Origin: Mesosutterella faecium
GTDB lineage: Bacteria; Pseudomonadota; Gammaproteobacteria; Burkholderiales; Burkholderiaceae_F
Length of the DNA: 64,000 nucleotides
Reading direction: 5' to 3'
NCBI RefSeq assembly: GCF_022809315.2
Contig: NZ_JAKZJU020000002.1
Coordinates: 168,326-232,325 of the forward strand
This document shows, piece by piece, positions 1-8,881 of this stretch. Both the position numbers and the translations under genes were made by a program. The first letter of the stretch is position 1; each line of letters starts with the position of its first letter. The notes beneath the pieces were generated by a model. The model saw nothing but the letters and a program-made list of their open reading frames with translations. It was not told the origin of the DNA and did not search any database.

Positions 1-262
1 TGAGAAGAAGAAAGCTCTCGGTAGCCTCGCGCACGATCCGCGGGGCGGCGATCAGCCGCCCCTGGGCGTCAGCCCAGCCGGTGAGCTTCGCCCCCTCGCC
101 AATGTCAGAGATGCGGCTGCAGAAGAGCCGGTCGAAAAATCCAAGCGCATCCGCGCCTGAGGCGCGGATTACCGAAAGCGACTCAAGCGGCGAGAGCGCC
201 GCCCCCTGCCCGAGCCCGCGGCAGTCCTGCGGGCTTACCGCCCAGCTTCCTTCCTGCATCAT
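1..262 (-). CDS. ygfZ: YgfZ-like folate-binding protein, N-terminal part (runs off window)
   Basis: This is the first ~87 residues of a gene that continues beyond the left edge. The segment LESLSVIRASGADAL, followed by FFDRL and GWADAQGRLIA, fits the N-terminal folate-binding/aminomethyltransferase-like fold of YgfZ, a protein that supports assembly or repair of certain Fe-S enzymes such as MiaB. The start is set by two adjacent ATG codons at 262-257 with an AAGGAG ribosome site about 9 bases upstream. No stop is seen inside the window. The YgfZ assignment rests on about a quarter of the protein; another GcvT-like family member is the main alternative. Confidence 0.6.
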   Translation of the reverse strand, partial: MMQEGSWAVSPQDCRGLGQGAALSPLESLSVIRASGADALGFFDRLFCSRISDIGEGAKLTGWADAQGRLIAAPRIVREATESFLLL

Positions 263-299
263 GGCCTGATGGCTCCTTTTCATCCTGGCTGCAGGCGCT

Positions 300-1142
300 T
301 TTCGCGCGCCTGTGCTCCACAATGCAGGAAAGGATACCCGAGTTGGAGAAAAACTGCGTTCCCTGGGGAGCCCGCTTGACCGTGTTCCCCCTGAGCACGC
401 CAAAATTGTCGAGCCTTCCCGGATCAGCAGATCAATCTCCCGCTTTACCGTATCTCGGTAAAAGTAAAAGAGCGTCTTCTTCCCGTTGCGACGCCAGCTC
501 TTCAAGATTTCCATGACGACGAAATTTTCGAAGAACACACCTGCGTTGTATGCCTGCCTCAGCGCTGAGAGCCAGGCGGCTGGCGCAGCCACGCGGCAAA
601 TTCTGTGTCCGTGAAGTAGAGCCGGGACTTTTTGATGAGTGTTTGCCCAATATTCTCGCAAAAGGGCGAAAGCAGATAGACGCCCCCCGCCGCCACGACC
701 CCATTGAGCCATCCCCAGGCCGTTTCTGCCGCGACGCCGGCTTCCTTTTGAAGCGGGCCGAGAGCGAATTCCTGTCCATTGCGGGCGTCCAGAACTGCGA
801 CGAACTTCTCAAAGACCGGGATGTGCCGAACCCCGGCTGCCGGGATGCCCTTTTCAACGAACGCTCCGGGCAGATTCTCAAAAAACGGCCCTTCTGATCC
901 GGATCATTCTGCGCCGCCGCGGGCCAGGAACCCTGCCCGATGATCTGCCGGATCTCTTCCTGTGTCAGGGAATCGAGGCTGTCCGGAGAAAGATCTCCGG
1001 CCGACAGAAAAAGTCTCTGCCGCAGTCCTTCCCCCTGGCGTTCATAAAGATTCAGGGGAAAAAGCTCAGAGGAGACCGCTCGTCTGGGCGAAGCCCTGGT
1101 GATCACGACCTCCCGCATCCGGGGAAGACAACCGGAGTTCAA
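300..1142 (-). pseudogene. Broken ATPase with DUF4143 C-terminal domain
   Basis: Three reading frames must be joined to read this protein. The first part (from about 1142 down to 900) resembles the end of an AAA+ ATPase domain (REVVITRASPRR). A second frame (about 897-560) carries the DUF4143 core with WGWLNG, YLLSPF and KKSRLYFTDTE. A third (about 555-390) carries FFENFVVMEILKSW and the nuclease-like KREIDLLI. The Walker A region at the N-terminus is absent. Family members are stand-alone ATPases of unclear role, often found on mobile DNA. At least two frameshifts plus the N-terminal truncation make it non-functional. It lies just upstream of the ygfZ-like gene on the same strand. Confidence 0.7.
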
Positions 1143-1364
1143 AGGTTTCAGACCGCCTATGGGAGCACCTCATCTGAATGGCTGAAGAAAAACAGAGCTC
1201 TTGTGCATTCAGGCTGCCCCCGCAGGCACCCGGGGCAAAAAATCACTGCTGCACAAAGGGCTTTGCCTTTATTGAGCCAGAGCTCAATGAAATAAAGACA
1301 ACAGTCTCTGCTTCCTGCGCCTTCCTGACTGCCCGGGGCTGCTCTCCAGCCTGCTGCCCAGTCA

Positions 1365-1397
1365 AACGCCCCGGAAAGCGAAGCCTTCCGGGGCGTT
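1365..1397 (-). terminator. Strong hairpin after the ABC transporter operon
   Basis: A perfect 12-bp stem (arms 1365-1376 and 1386-1397, core ACGCCCCGGAA) with a 9-base loop lies 32 bases beyond the ATPase stop codon. On the minus strand it runs into TTTGAC, on the plus strand into a T-rich stretch, so it may work in both directions. Confidence 0.65.
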
Positions 1398-1429
1398 GCT
1401 GTTCTTCTTAAGAAGCTGTTTTTCCGGGC

Positions 1430-2521
1430 TCAGCGGCGGATCACGACGCCAGCCTCGGGAGTGAAGGCCGCCTCGATGATCGTGCCCTGCTCCACGAGCT
1501 TCGTGCCGGGCAGGAACGGCACCGACATCGAGAAGGGCTTTTTCTGCCCGGAGCCGGGCAGCACCACTTCGTAGTCGACCCGGTCGCCCTCGAAGTAGCG
1601 GTTTACGATCTCAAGCGGGAAGCCCGATTCGCCGGGCTGCGCAATCCGAAGATTTTCGGGACGCACGACAAGCAGCGCCTCTTCGGCTTTCTTCGGGGGA
1701 TTCTGCCGGCCCATGCGGGCGCGCAGCTTCCGGCCGCCCACCTCGAAGAGCGCGTAGCCGTTCTCGTCGGAATCGAGCCGCCCCTCGATCAGGTTCGCCT
1801 GTCCGATGAAGTCCGCGACAAAGGCCGTGGCCGGGTCCTCGTAAAGCTCCATCGGAGTGCCGAGCTGCTCGATGTGGCCGTGGTTCATCACCATGATGCG
1901 GTCCGACATCGTGAGCGCCTCCTTCTGGTCGTGCGTGACGTAGAGGCAGGTGACGCCGAGTTCCTGCTGGATGCGGCGGATTTCGGAGCGCATGTGCAGC
2001 CTCAGCTTCGCATCGAGGTTCGAAAGCGGCTCGTCCATGAGCAGCAGCTGTGGACGCAGCACGAGTACGCGGGCAAGCGCAACGCGCTGCTGCTCGCCGC
2101 CCGAGAGCTGGTTGGGATAGCGGTGCTCGGCCTTTTCGAGGCCCACCATCGCGAGCCCCTCGCGCACTTTCTTCGCGATTTCAGAGGAGGACTCGCCCCT
2201 CACTTTCAGGCCGTAGGCGACGTTGTCGAAAATCCTCATGTGAGGAAAGAGCGCGTAGTTCTGGAAGACGAAACCCATATTGCGCTCGTTCGCGGGGAGG
2301 CTCGTGACGTCGCGGCCGTCGAGCAGGATGCTGCCGTCGGTGGGCGAGGCAAAGCCCGCGACCATGCGCAGCGTCGTGGTCTTCCCGCAGCCCGAGGGTC
2401 CGAGGAAGGTGAGGAACTCGCCCGGGGTCACCTCGAGGTTCACATGGTCGACCGCCCAGAACTTTTCATTGTCCTTCACATAGCTGCGGCAGAGATTTTT
2501 AAGGGTAAGAGCAACCGACAT
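1430..2521 (-). CDS. ABC transporter ATP-binding subunit (ferric/AfuC-PotA type)
   Basis: This 363-residue protein is the motor of an importer and acts at the inner face of the cytoplasmic membrane. Walker A is GPSGCGKTT (residues 41-49), the signature is LSGGEQQR, and Walker B is LLLMDEPLSNLD. After about residue 240 there is a TOBE-type C-terminal domain, as in iron(III), polyamine and 2-aminoethylphosphonate importers. It is the last gene of a three-gene operon, with 1 base between the permease stop and its ATG. Length and motifs look intact. The substrate cannot be fixed from the ATPase itself; the upstream Fur-like site favours iron. Confidence 0.9.
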   Translation of the reverse strand: MSVALTLKNLCRSYVKDNEKFWAVDHVNLEVTPGEFLTFLGPSGCGKTTTLRMVAGFASPTDGSILLDGRDVTSLPANERNMGFVFQNYALFPHMRIFDNVAYGLKVRGESSSEIAKKVREGLAMVGLEKAEHRYPNQLSGGEQQRVALARVLVLRPQLLLMDEPLSNLDAKLRLHMRSEIRRIQQELGVTCLYVTHDQKEALTMSDRIMVMNHGHIEQLGTPMELYEDPATAFVADFIGQANLIEGRLDSDENGYALFEVGGRKLRARMGRQNPPKKAEEALLVVRPENLRIAQPGESGFPLEIVNRYFEGDRVDYEVVLPGSGQKKPFSMSVPFLPGTKLVEQGTIIEAAFTPEAGVVIRR

Positions 2522-2522
2522 T

Positions 2523-4193
2523 TCAGTGAACTCCGATAGCGTCGCCGCTGCGGCAGAACAGGCGCGCGAGAAGCGCCATCACGCCCGAGGCGATGAAAAT
2601 GAGGATGATGAGGACGATGGAGAAGGCGCAGGCCTGGGCGAACTGCAGCTCGGTCATGCACTCGAGAATCCGGGTCGTGATGAGCGACCACTGCACCGAC
2701 ACGAGGAAGATCGTCGCGCTGATGGCGGTCATCGAGTGGATGAAGAGGTAGCGCATGCCGGCGAGCACCGCGGGCAGCACCATCGGGACCGTGATCGAGA
2801 AGAAAGTACGCACCGAGGAGGCTCCGAGGCTGCGGCTCGCCTCCTCGATCGAGGGGTCAATCTGGGTGAGCGTGGCGATCACGTTCCGGATGCCGGCCGA
2901 GGAGTAGCGGAACACATAGGCCGCGATCAGGATGTAGATGGTGCCGGTGAGCACGATCGGCTCGCTGTTGAAGGCGAGCACGTAGGCGATGCCCACCACG
3001 GTGCCGGGCAGCGTGTAGTTAAGGAGCGAGACGGTCTCGAGCAGCTTGCTGCCGCGCACCCGCAGCCTCGTGGTGACATAGCCCACGACCACGGCGAGCA
3101 GCCCGCCCAGGGGCGTGCCGATCACGGCGATGAGCAGCGTGTCCTTGATCGCCTTCATGCCGAAGGTGAAGACGTACTCGTAGTTCTCGAGAGTGAACTC
3201 GTTGTTCACGCCCCAGACCTTCACGACTGAACCAAGCAGGATGATGGCGTAGATGTAGAGGATGAAGGCCGAGAGCAGCGCCACCACGCCGACGATGAGC
3301 GAGGAGAGCAGCAGCCCCGGACCCTTCACGCTGCTTCTGCCGCCCGCCTTGCCGGTCACCGTGACGTAGCTCTTCCTGCCCACCCAGTAGTTCTGCAGAA
3401 AGTAGACGACTAGGGCGGGGATGAGGAGCATGAACGACAGGGCTGAACCGCCCTTGAAGTCATACATGCCGGTGATCTGCAGGTAAGCCTGCGTCGGCAG
3501 CACCGGGAAGGAGTGGCCGCCCAGGACCTGCGGCGTCGCGAAGTCGGCGAGCGAGCAGGAGAAAACGAGCAGAAAGGCGTTGGCGATGCCCGGGGCCGCA
3601 AGCGGCAGCGTCACCGTGCGGAACACCCTCAGGCTCGAGGCGCCGAGCGAATAGGCTGCGTCTTCGAGGTTGGGGTCGATGCGCGAGAGAATCGTCGAGA
3701 GCGTCATGAAGGCGACCGGGAAGTACGTGAGCGACTCGGAAATGTAGGTGCCCCAGAAGCCGTAGAAATTGAAGTCGTCGATGCCGAGGAAATCGAGCAG
3801 AATGCCGTTCGGACCGAGCGAGAGGGTGAGCGCGATGCTGCTCGTGAAAGGCGGGGAGATGAGCGGCAGCAGCGTGACCGCGCTCACCGCGAGCTTGAGC
3901 CAGGTAGGCAGCCCGAGGCGGGTCACCGCGTAGGCGAAGATGAAGCCGAGGATCGTGCCGGTGAGCCCCACCGAGCAGCCGAGCAGGATGCTGTTCACCG
4001 CGGCGCGCTGATCGTACCAGCTGCCGAGGAAGGGCTTCAGGTTGTCGAGCGTGAAGCTGCCGTCCACGAAGAAGGCAACGCCCAGAAGCCGCAGGAAAGG
4101 ATAGATGACGAAAACGCCCAGCAGCAGCCAGAGCATGAGAACCGTCAGTTTCGTGCTCAGGTCGCGCTGCGTCGTTGCTGCGCTGTAAGCCAT
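2523..4193 (-). CDS. ABC transporter permease, fused two-unit type (FbpB/AfuB-like)
   Basis: A 556-residue polytopic inner-membrane protein made of two homologous permease units. Each unit ends in an EAA loop that docks on the ATPase: EDAAYSLGASSLRVFRTV (around residue 180) and EEASRSLGASSVRTFFSI (around residue 450). This double arrangement is typical of FbpB/AfuB-type ferric and hexose-phosphate or phosphonate importers, so one polypeptide forms the whole channel. It starts 176 bases after the solute-binding gene, with an intercistronic hairpin between them, and ends one base before the ATPase gene. There is no sign of damage. Confidence 0.9.
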   Translation of the reverse strand: MAYSAATTQRDLSTKLTVLMLWLLLGVFVIYPFLRLLGVAFFVDGSFTLDNLKPFLGSWYDQRAAVNSILLGCSVGLTGTILGFIFAYAVTRLGLPTWLKLAVSAVTLLPLISPPFTSSIALTLSLGPNGILLDFLGIDDFNFYGFWGTYISESLTYFPVAFMTLSTILSRIDPNLEDAAYSLGASSLRVFRTVTLPLAAPGIANAFLLVFSCSLADFATPQVLGGHSFPVLPTQAYLQITGMYDFKGGSALSFMLLIPALVVYFLQNYWVGRKSYVTVTGKAGGRSSVKGPGLLLSSLIVGVVALLSAFILYIYAIILLGSVVKVWGVNNEFTLENYEYVFTFGMKAIKDTLLIAVIGTPLGGLLAVVVGYVTTRLRVRGSKLLETVSLLNYTLPGTVVGIAYVLAFNSEPIVLTGTIYILIAAYVFRYSSAGIRNVIATLTQIDPSIEEASRSLGASSVRTFFSITVPMVLPAVLAGMRYLFIHSMTAISATIFLVSVQWSLITTRILECMTELQFAQACAFSIVLIILIFIASGVMALLARLFCRSGDAIGVH

Positions 4194-4301
4194 GATGAGA
4201 TAGGTCTAAAAGGCTGTGCGGAAAAGCGCGGGCGGCTGCGGGAAAAAGCGGCCCCGGGTAAGAAAAGCGGGCCGCGGCAGCGGCCGCCGCGCGCGAAAGC
4301 G

Positions 4302-4330
4302 GTCCCTTTTCGGAAGCTTCCGGAAGGGAC
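4302..4330 (-). promoter_or_regulatory. Intercistronic hairpin between binding protein and permease genes
   Basis: An imperfect inverted repeat centred on the GGAAGCTTCC palindrome lies in the 176-base gap, with outer arms GTCCCTT and AAGGGAC. Such a stem after a binding-protein gene usually protects that part of the mRNA or attenuates the downstream genes, giving excess binding protein over permease. The function is inferred. Confidence 0.45.
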
Positions 4331-4369
4331 TTCGCGCCTGCGGGGAAAAGGCAGGCGCGGTCGCGTTTC

Positions 4370-5359
4370 TTACTTGATCACTTCGTTGATCCAGCGCTCG
4401 GTGTAGGCCTTGCGGTGCGCGCCCTTCCAGGCGACGTCCACCGACACGGTCTTGATCTTCGAGAGATCAAGCAGCGGGTTCGTCGTCTTCACGTCGCGGC
4501 GGGTCGGGACGTAGTTGATCTTGTTCTTCACGATGAACTCGGCGAATTTCTTGGAGGCCGCCCAGTCAACGAACTTCTTCGCCTCGGCCGAGTGCTTCGC
4601 GCCCTTCACCACGCCGGTCGCCTCGATTCCGAAGCTCACGCCGTCGGACGGATAGGTGATCACGACCGGGTAGCCCTGCTGCTGGATGTCCAGGGCGTCG
4701 ACGATGTAGAAGATGCCCGAGGCGCACTGGCCGGTCGCGATCGGCATCGCGCCGCCCGCGCCGCTCTTCGTGTACATCTGCACGTTGGCGTTGAGCTTCT
4801 TCTGGAACTTGAAGGCTTCTTTCTCGCCCTTCACCTTGACCAGGGAGTAGATGCGCTCGGTGGCGGTGCCGGAGGTGCGGGCGTCGGCCATCTGAAGGTT
4901 GTTCTTGTAGCGGGGGTCAAGCAGGTCGTCCCACTTGGTCGGGGGATTCATGTGATTCTTCTTCAGGAACTTGGTGTTCGTGAGGAAGCAAAGCGGGATA
5001 ATGCCGATGCCGGTCCAGTGATTCTTGGGATCGCGGAACTGAGCCGGAATCGCGTCGGAATCCTTCGGGCGGTAGGACTCGAACACGCCCTCGCGGACGC
5101 CCGCGGCGTAGGTGTCGGCCGGGCCTCCGAGCATCACGTCAACCTGGGGATTCTTCTTTTCCGCGGTGAGCCTCGCCAGCGCCTCTCCCGAGGAGAAACG
5201 CAGGAAGTTCACCTTGATGCCGGTATCCTTCGTGAACTGCGCGAAAACCTTGGAGGCGTACTTTTCGGGCATGATCGAATACGCATTCAGTTCTGCCGCG
5301 GACACCGAGCCCGCCAGCACACAAAGCCCCATGAAGAGGGCCGAGAGCCTGAGTTTCAT
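4370..5359 (-). CDS. Periplasmic solute-binding protein (ferric/AfuA-like)
   Basis: A 329-residue exported protein that would capture the substrate in the periplasm and deliver it to the permease. The chosen ATG at 5359 has an AAAGGA ribosome site and opens a clear signal peptide (MKLRLSALFMGLCVLAGSVSA, likely cut after VSA). The mature part has the type-2 binding-protein pattern of the FbpA/AfuA/PhnS group, including DVMLGGPADTY, PTKWDDLLDPRYKN and YVPTRRD. It is first in the operon. A Fur-like site 240 bases upstream suggests iron(III). Related proteins bind hexose phosphates or 2-aminoethylphosphonate, so the ligand stays open. Confidence 0.85.
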   Translation of the reverse strand: MKLRLSALFMGLCVLAGSVSAAELNAYSIMPEKYASKVFAQFTKDTGIKVNFLRFSSGEALARLTAEKKNPQVDVMLGGPADTYAAGVREGVFESYRPKDSDAIPAQFRDPKNHWTGIGIIPLCFLTNTKFLKKNHMNPPTKWDDLLDPRYKNNLQMADARTSGTATERIYSLVKVKGEKEAFKFQKKLNANVQMYTKSGAGGAMPIATGQCASGIFYIVDALDIQQQGYPVVITYPSDGVSFGIEATGVVKGAKHSAEAKKFVDWAASKKFAEFIVKNKINYVPTRRDVKTTNPLLDLSKIKTVSVDVAWKGAHRKAYTERWINEVIK

Positions 5360-5562
5360 AAATTTATCCTTTTGGTATGGTCCGTGCGCCCTCCGTAAGC
5401 CGCTTGCACAGGGCGACATGGCGCCGTCCGGGCCGAGCCGGTGGGAGGCTCTTTCGGAAGCGCGCTTTTTTATACCTAAAAAGTCATGACAAGGCAAGTG
5501 CTTATAACCCCTTTTACCATCCGCTCCGTTGCCTTCAGCTTTCCAGGGGAAGGACCTTCGGT

Positions 5563-5576
5563 TTGATCCATGTCAA
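5563..5576. promoter_or_regulatory. FNR-box-like site
   Basis: TTGATCCATGTCAA matches the FNR consensus TTGAT-N4-ATCAA at all but one position. It lies between the Fur-like site and the solute-binding protein gene, so oxygen could modulate the operon. This is a sequence match only. Confidence 0.45.
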
Positions 5577-5595
5577 TCTGCACCGTTCTTTTATT

Positions 5596-5614
5596 GCTAA
5601 TGATTCTTATTTCC
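5596..5614. promoter_or_regulatory. Fur-box-like site upstream of the ABC operon
   Basis: GCTAATGATTCTTATTTCC matches the 19-bp Fur consensus at 13 positions. The half-unit ATGATTCT recurs at about 5618-5625, one Fur-dimer step away. The minus-strand reading (AATAAGAATCATTAGC) is the form often seen before betaproteobacterial iron genes. Confidence 0.55.
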
Positions 5615-5809
5615 AATATGATTCTCGCATCAGGTCCACGGGGTCGGACCTGGTGAAAGCAGACAAGACCGCGGAGCGTCTCCTCTTCGCCGTCTTTGGG
5701 TAACTTTAGGGTGTGGCGCACTCGCTGCCACACCCCTTTTTTCCCTGCGCTCTTTTATACTGTGATTTTCAACGGCTTAATTTTCAGGGCTGCATTTTCA
5801 GGGCTGCAA

Positions 5810-6087
5810 ATGAGACAGTGCATGGATGCGCCCAATCTGCATCGCCGGCTGAGAAAATCATCGGCCAGGTCCAGGCTATCGACCGCATGGTCGACGAGGA
5901 CATCCCCTGCGAGGACGTGCTCTCGCAGATCAACGCGGCCAAGACCGCCCTGCACCGCTGCGGGCAGATCGCGCTCGAAGACCACATCAGGCACTGCGTC
6001 CGCGACGGCATCGAGCACGGAGACGCCGAAAAGACGATCGAGAGCTTCACGAAGGCGGTCGAGCGCTTCTCCAACATGGGCCGGTGA
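5810..6087 (+). pseudogene. csoR: Frameshifted CsoR-family copper-sensing repressor
   Basis: The frame opening at ATG 5810 (or 5822) reads NLHRRLRK, the usual start of a CsoR/RcnR protein, and then goes out of frame. The continuation IIGQVQAIDRMVDEDIPCEDV to the stop at 6087 is in another frame. Adding one A to the AAAA run at 5854-5857 joins them perfectly. The continuation keeps a Cys, a His 25 residues later and a Cys 29 residues later, which is the Cu(I)-binding triad of CsoR. It sits 76 bases before a P1B-type ATPase that is also broken. A base-calling error in the homopolymer is possible. Confidence 0.8.
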
Positions 6088-6107
6088 GGGCGCGACGGCC
6101 GGATGGC

Positions 6108-6147
6108 TTGACAGGGAGCGGGGGCGCATTATACCGATACCCCTATG
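6108..6147 (+). promoter_or_regulatory. Promoter and possible CsoR operator before the metal ATPase
   Basis: A perfect -35 TTGACA (6108-6113) lies 16 bases from a TATACC -10 (6130-6135). The adjoining GATACCCCTATG is a GC-run flanked by AT, as in CsoR/RcnR operators. AAGGA and ATG 6164 follow. Operator identity is inferred from context. Confidence 0.45.
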
Positions 6148-6163
6148 TGTGTAAGGAACAGCC

Positions 6164-6921
6164 ATGTCCTTCTCCCTCGGGCTCGAGCGCCGGGAAGGCC
6201 TCAGCCGCAGCATACCCGTGCTTCTTCTTGCCGTCGCGACCCTGGCGGCGAGCCTGTTTTTCCCGGGCCGCTTCATGCTTTGACATCCGCGCCGACGTCC
6301 TCGTCACGATCGCCCTTGCCGCCTCAATCGCCCCGGACGAGGTTTTCGCCGCAGGCGAGGTCGCGCTTATCATGCAGCTGGGCTCCCTGCTCGAGGATAA
6401 AACGGCCGCGCGGGTATCGAGCGGCTCGTGAGGATCACGCTGAAGACGGCCCGCGTCCTCTCGGGCGGAGCCGAAAAAGTGATCCCCGCCTCTGAAGTGC
6501 GCCTAGGCGACCGGCTCCGGGGCCTGCCCGGCGAAACCGTTCCGGTCGACGGCGCCATCGTTTCGAGCTCAGCCTCGGTTGACGAGTCGGTCATAACCGG
6601 GGAACCGATTCCCGTGGGCAAAACCGCGGGCAGCGAGGTCACCGGCGGCACCACGAACCAGTTCGGGGCCTTCGTGATGAGGAGGGCCTGCCGCACCTGC
6701 GGGACCTCTCGAGGCGGATGATGACGACGATCAGGCTGAACTTCGCCTTCGCGATGTCGCTCAACCTTGTCGCGGTCGCCCTCGCTGCGGCGGGAATTCT
6801 CAACCCTGTCACCGGCGCCCTGGTCCACAACGCGGGCTCGGTCTTCGTGATCGTCTGCTCGGCGCTGCTGCTCAACTGGGAGAAAGGAGGCGGCTCCGGG
6901 CGCGCGGCGCTTGAAACCTGA
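6164..6921 (+). pseudogene. Internally deleted P1B-type heavy-metal ATPase
   Basis: Remnant of a copper/heavy-metal exporting ATPase. One frame gives the N-terminal membrane start; after a shift near 6280, DIRADVLVTIALAASIAPDE and GEVALIMQLGSLLEDKTAAR follow. A further shift gives the actuator domain with GETVPVDGAIV and VDESVITGEP. Near 6672-6680 the text jumps straight to the C-terminal membrane segments (LSRRMMTTIRLNFAFAMSLN and onward). The CPC membrane segment, the DKTGT phosphorylation motif and the nucleotide-binding domain are missing. Several frameshifts plus the internal deletion mean it cannot pump metal. It pairs with the broken CsoR gene upstream. Confidence 0.85.
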
Positions 6922-6956
6922 AGGCCCTGCCGCAGGCTTCGGGGTTCTTCCGGCCC

Positions 6957-7751
6957 CTAGCCGGGGCCGCCCGAAGCCTGCAGGGCGCCCATCGCCCCGG
7001 CCTGCGCCTGCTCGAGGGTCTCGCGACGGTAACCCCAGCCCGCGAGGCACCCCTCCCCGGGGGTCTGATTGAGGAGATGAAAACGGACCCCGCGCCGCAC
7101 GAAACTGCCCGCGCAGTGCCAGTGCCCAAAATACCAGTCCCTCACCCGCGGCAGCCTCTGAAAGATGCGCTCGAGCGCGTCCTCCGTCGCGCGCCCGGAG
7201 ATCCACTCGGGCTTCAGGCCGCAGATCCCGCACACCTTGTCAAGGCAGCCCGCGGGGCAGGTGTGGGAGACCACGGCATCGACCGAATCGAGGTCGCTGC
7301 GCTTGAGAATCCGCTCGAGCTCCTCCTGTCCCATCTCCTCTTCGGCAAACCAGGTCCTGCCCTCCTCGCGGTACGCGCGGTCGATGGAGAAGGCCCCGCC
7401 CGCGAAAAGCACGCGCCGGCCCCGGATCACCGCGGTGCTGCCGCGCGGCGCGTAGAAGAGACCGGGCGCGACGTGGATCGGCTTTTCCCAGCCGCGGGTT
7501 TCCACGAGGCGACGCAGCAACGCGTGGTTTTCATGGTTGCCGTCGCAGAAGAAAATCCGGGTGCCGGGATGCCGCAGCCCCTCGTGGAAAAAGCCCTCCC
7601 CGGCGCCTTCCTCGAAGTCGCTCCGGCGCCAGTAGCCGAAGTCTCCCGCCACGATGCAGACCGAGGGCCGGAGGATCCCGAGCGCCCCCTGCAGGAAGGA
7701 AAAGTCGGCGTGCGTGTCGCCGCAGAAAAGCACCTTGTCGAGGCCGTGCAT
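6957..7751 (-). CDS. Calcineurin-like metallophosphoesterase
   Basis: A 264-residue cytoplasmic protein with all five blocks of a binuclear metallophosphoesterase in order: GDTHADF near the start, GDFGYW, GNHEN, SHTCP and GHWH. These residues bind two metal ions and the phosphate ester. The start is ATG 7751 because GGAG sits 9 bases before it; an upstream in-frame TTG overlaps that ribosome site. No signal peptide is seen. The substrate is unknown; relatives act on phosphoproteins, nucleotides or RNA ends. It is divergent from the esterase gene at 7916, with about 165 bases between them. Confidence 0.85.
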   Translation of the reverse strand: MHGLDKVLFCGDTHADFSFLQGALGILRPSVCIVAGDFGYWRRSDFEEGAGEGFFHEGLRHPGTRIFFCDGNHENHALLRRLVETRGWEKPIHVAPGLFYAPRGSTAVIRGRRVLFAGGAFSIDRAYREEGRTWFAEEEMGQEELERILKRSDLDSVDAVVSHTCPAGCLDKVCGICGLKPEWISGRATEDALERIFQRLPRVRDWYFGHWHCAGSFVRRGVRFHLLNQTPGEGCLAGWGYRRETLEQAQAGAMGALQASGGPG

Positions 7752-7915
7752 GCGAGCAGTCTCCAAAGAAAGAAGGCGGGAAAAGCCCCGGAGCGGCAGG
7801 CGCCGCCCGGACCGGACTCATTTTATTATGGTGGAGGGCGCGGCACGCCGCCCCCGGCTTAGAGCAGGGGAAGGACGCATTTTCGCGCGCACCGCTGAAA
7901 AAAGGAGGGCGGGCA

Positions 7916-8881
7916 ATGGAAGGAAAGAAAAAGGCAGGGGCCGGCAGCCACCCCGCGGGCTGGACCGAAGGCGCGGAAGAGCTCCGCATCAAAGTCCGCG
8001 GGCCCATGATCCGGGTCATTTCCGAAGCGGTCTATTCGCAGGCGATCGGATCCCGGCAGGCCACGCAGCTGCGGATGACGCTTTTCGTGCCGAACTCGCC
8101 CGGAGCGCACCCCGCGGTGCTCTTTTTCCCGGGCGGCGGGTGGCTGCAGGCCGCAAAGGATCGCTTCATCGAGTGCCGCCTCGCCCTCGCCCGGGCGGGC
8201 TTCGTGGCGGCAAGCGCCGAGTACCGGACCCTCCCGCAGGCCTTTCCCGCCCAAGTGCAGGACGGCCGTGCGGCCGTGCGGTTCCTGAGGGCGCACGCCT
8301 CCGATTTTTCGGTCGATCCGACGCGCATCGGCGTCATGGGGAACTCCGCGGGCGGCTGGCTCGCGCTCATGGTGGCTTTCAGCGGCTCCCGCAAAGGCTG
8401 GGACTCGGACGAATGGAAGGACTTTTCGTCTGCGGTGCAGGCCTGCTGCGCGCTGCATCCCGTGACGCAGCTCTCAAGCCTCTCCGAAGGACTTTCACCT
8501 GAAGGCCGCGCCGCGCACTCGGGACCGGCCTCGGCCGAATCGCTCCTGCTGCACGGCATCTCCTTTTCCGGCGCGGGCCGAGCGCTCGACCCCAAAGAGG
8601 AGGCTGCCGCAGGGGCTAGCCCCGAAGCGCTTCTGCGGCGGCGCCGCAGGGGCTGCGCGCTGCCTCCCGTGCTCCTGATGCACGGCACAGCCGACCGGCT
8701 GGTCTCGCCGCTGCAAAGCGCCGCACTCTATGAGCGGCTTCGGGCCCTGGGCTCGCCCGCCCGGTACCTGCTGCTCGAAGGCGTCGACCACTCTTCCGAT
8801 CCCTCCTGGTACCAGGAGGAGGTGGGCCGCGAGATCGTCCGCTTCTTCCGTCAGGCGCTCGGAGCGGTCAGGGAGGCCTAA
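7916..8881 (+). CDS. Alpha/beta hydrolase, esterase/lipase (HSL-like)
   Basis: A 321-residue hydrolase of the hormone-sensitive-lipase type. It has the oxyanion-hole motif FPGGGW, the nucleophile elbow GNSAGG, the acid Asp in MHGTADRLV and the catalytic His in GVDHSSD, so the triad is complete. ATG 7916 is preceded by AGGAGGG. No signal peptide is visible, so it probably acts on small esters in the cytoplasm. The stop codon overlaps by a few bases the ancestral end of the convergent cupin gene. The substrate cannot be told from the sequence. Confidence 0.85.
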   Translation: MEGKKKAGAGSHPAGWTEGAEELRIKVRGPMIRVISEAVYSQAIGSRQATQLRMTLFVPNSPGAHPAVLFFPGGGWLQAAKDRFIECRLALARAGFVAASAEYRTLPQAFPAQVQDGRAAVRFLRAHASDFSVDPTRIGVMGNSAGGWLALMVAFSGSRKGWDSDEWKDFSSAVQACCALHPVTQLSSLSEGLSPEGRAAHSGPASAESLLLHGISFSGAGRALDPKEEAAAGASPEALLRRRRRGCALPPVLLMHGTADRLVSPLQSAALYERLRALGSPARYLLLEGVDHSSDPSWYQEEVGREIVRFFRQALGAVREA

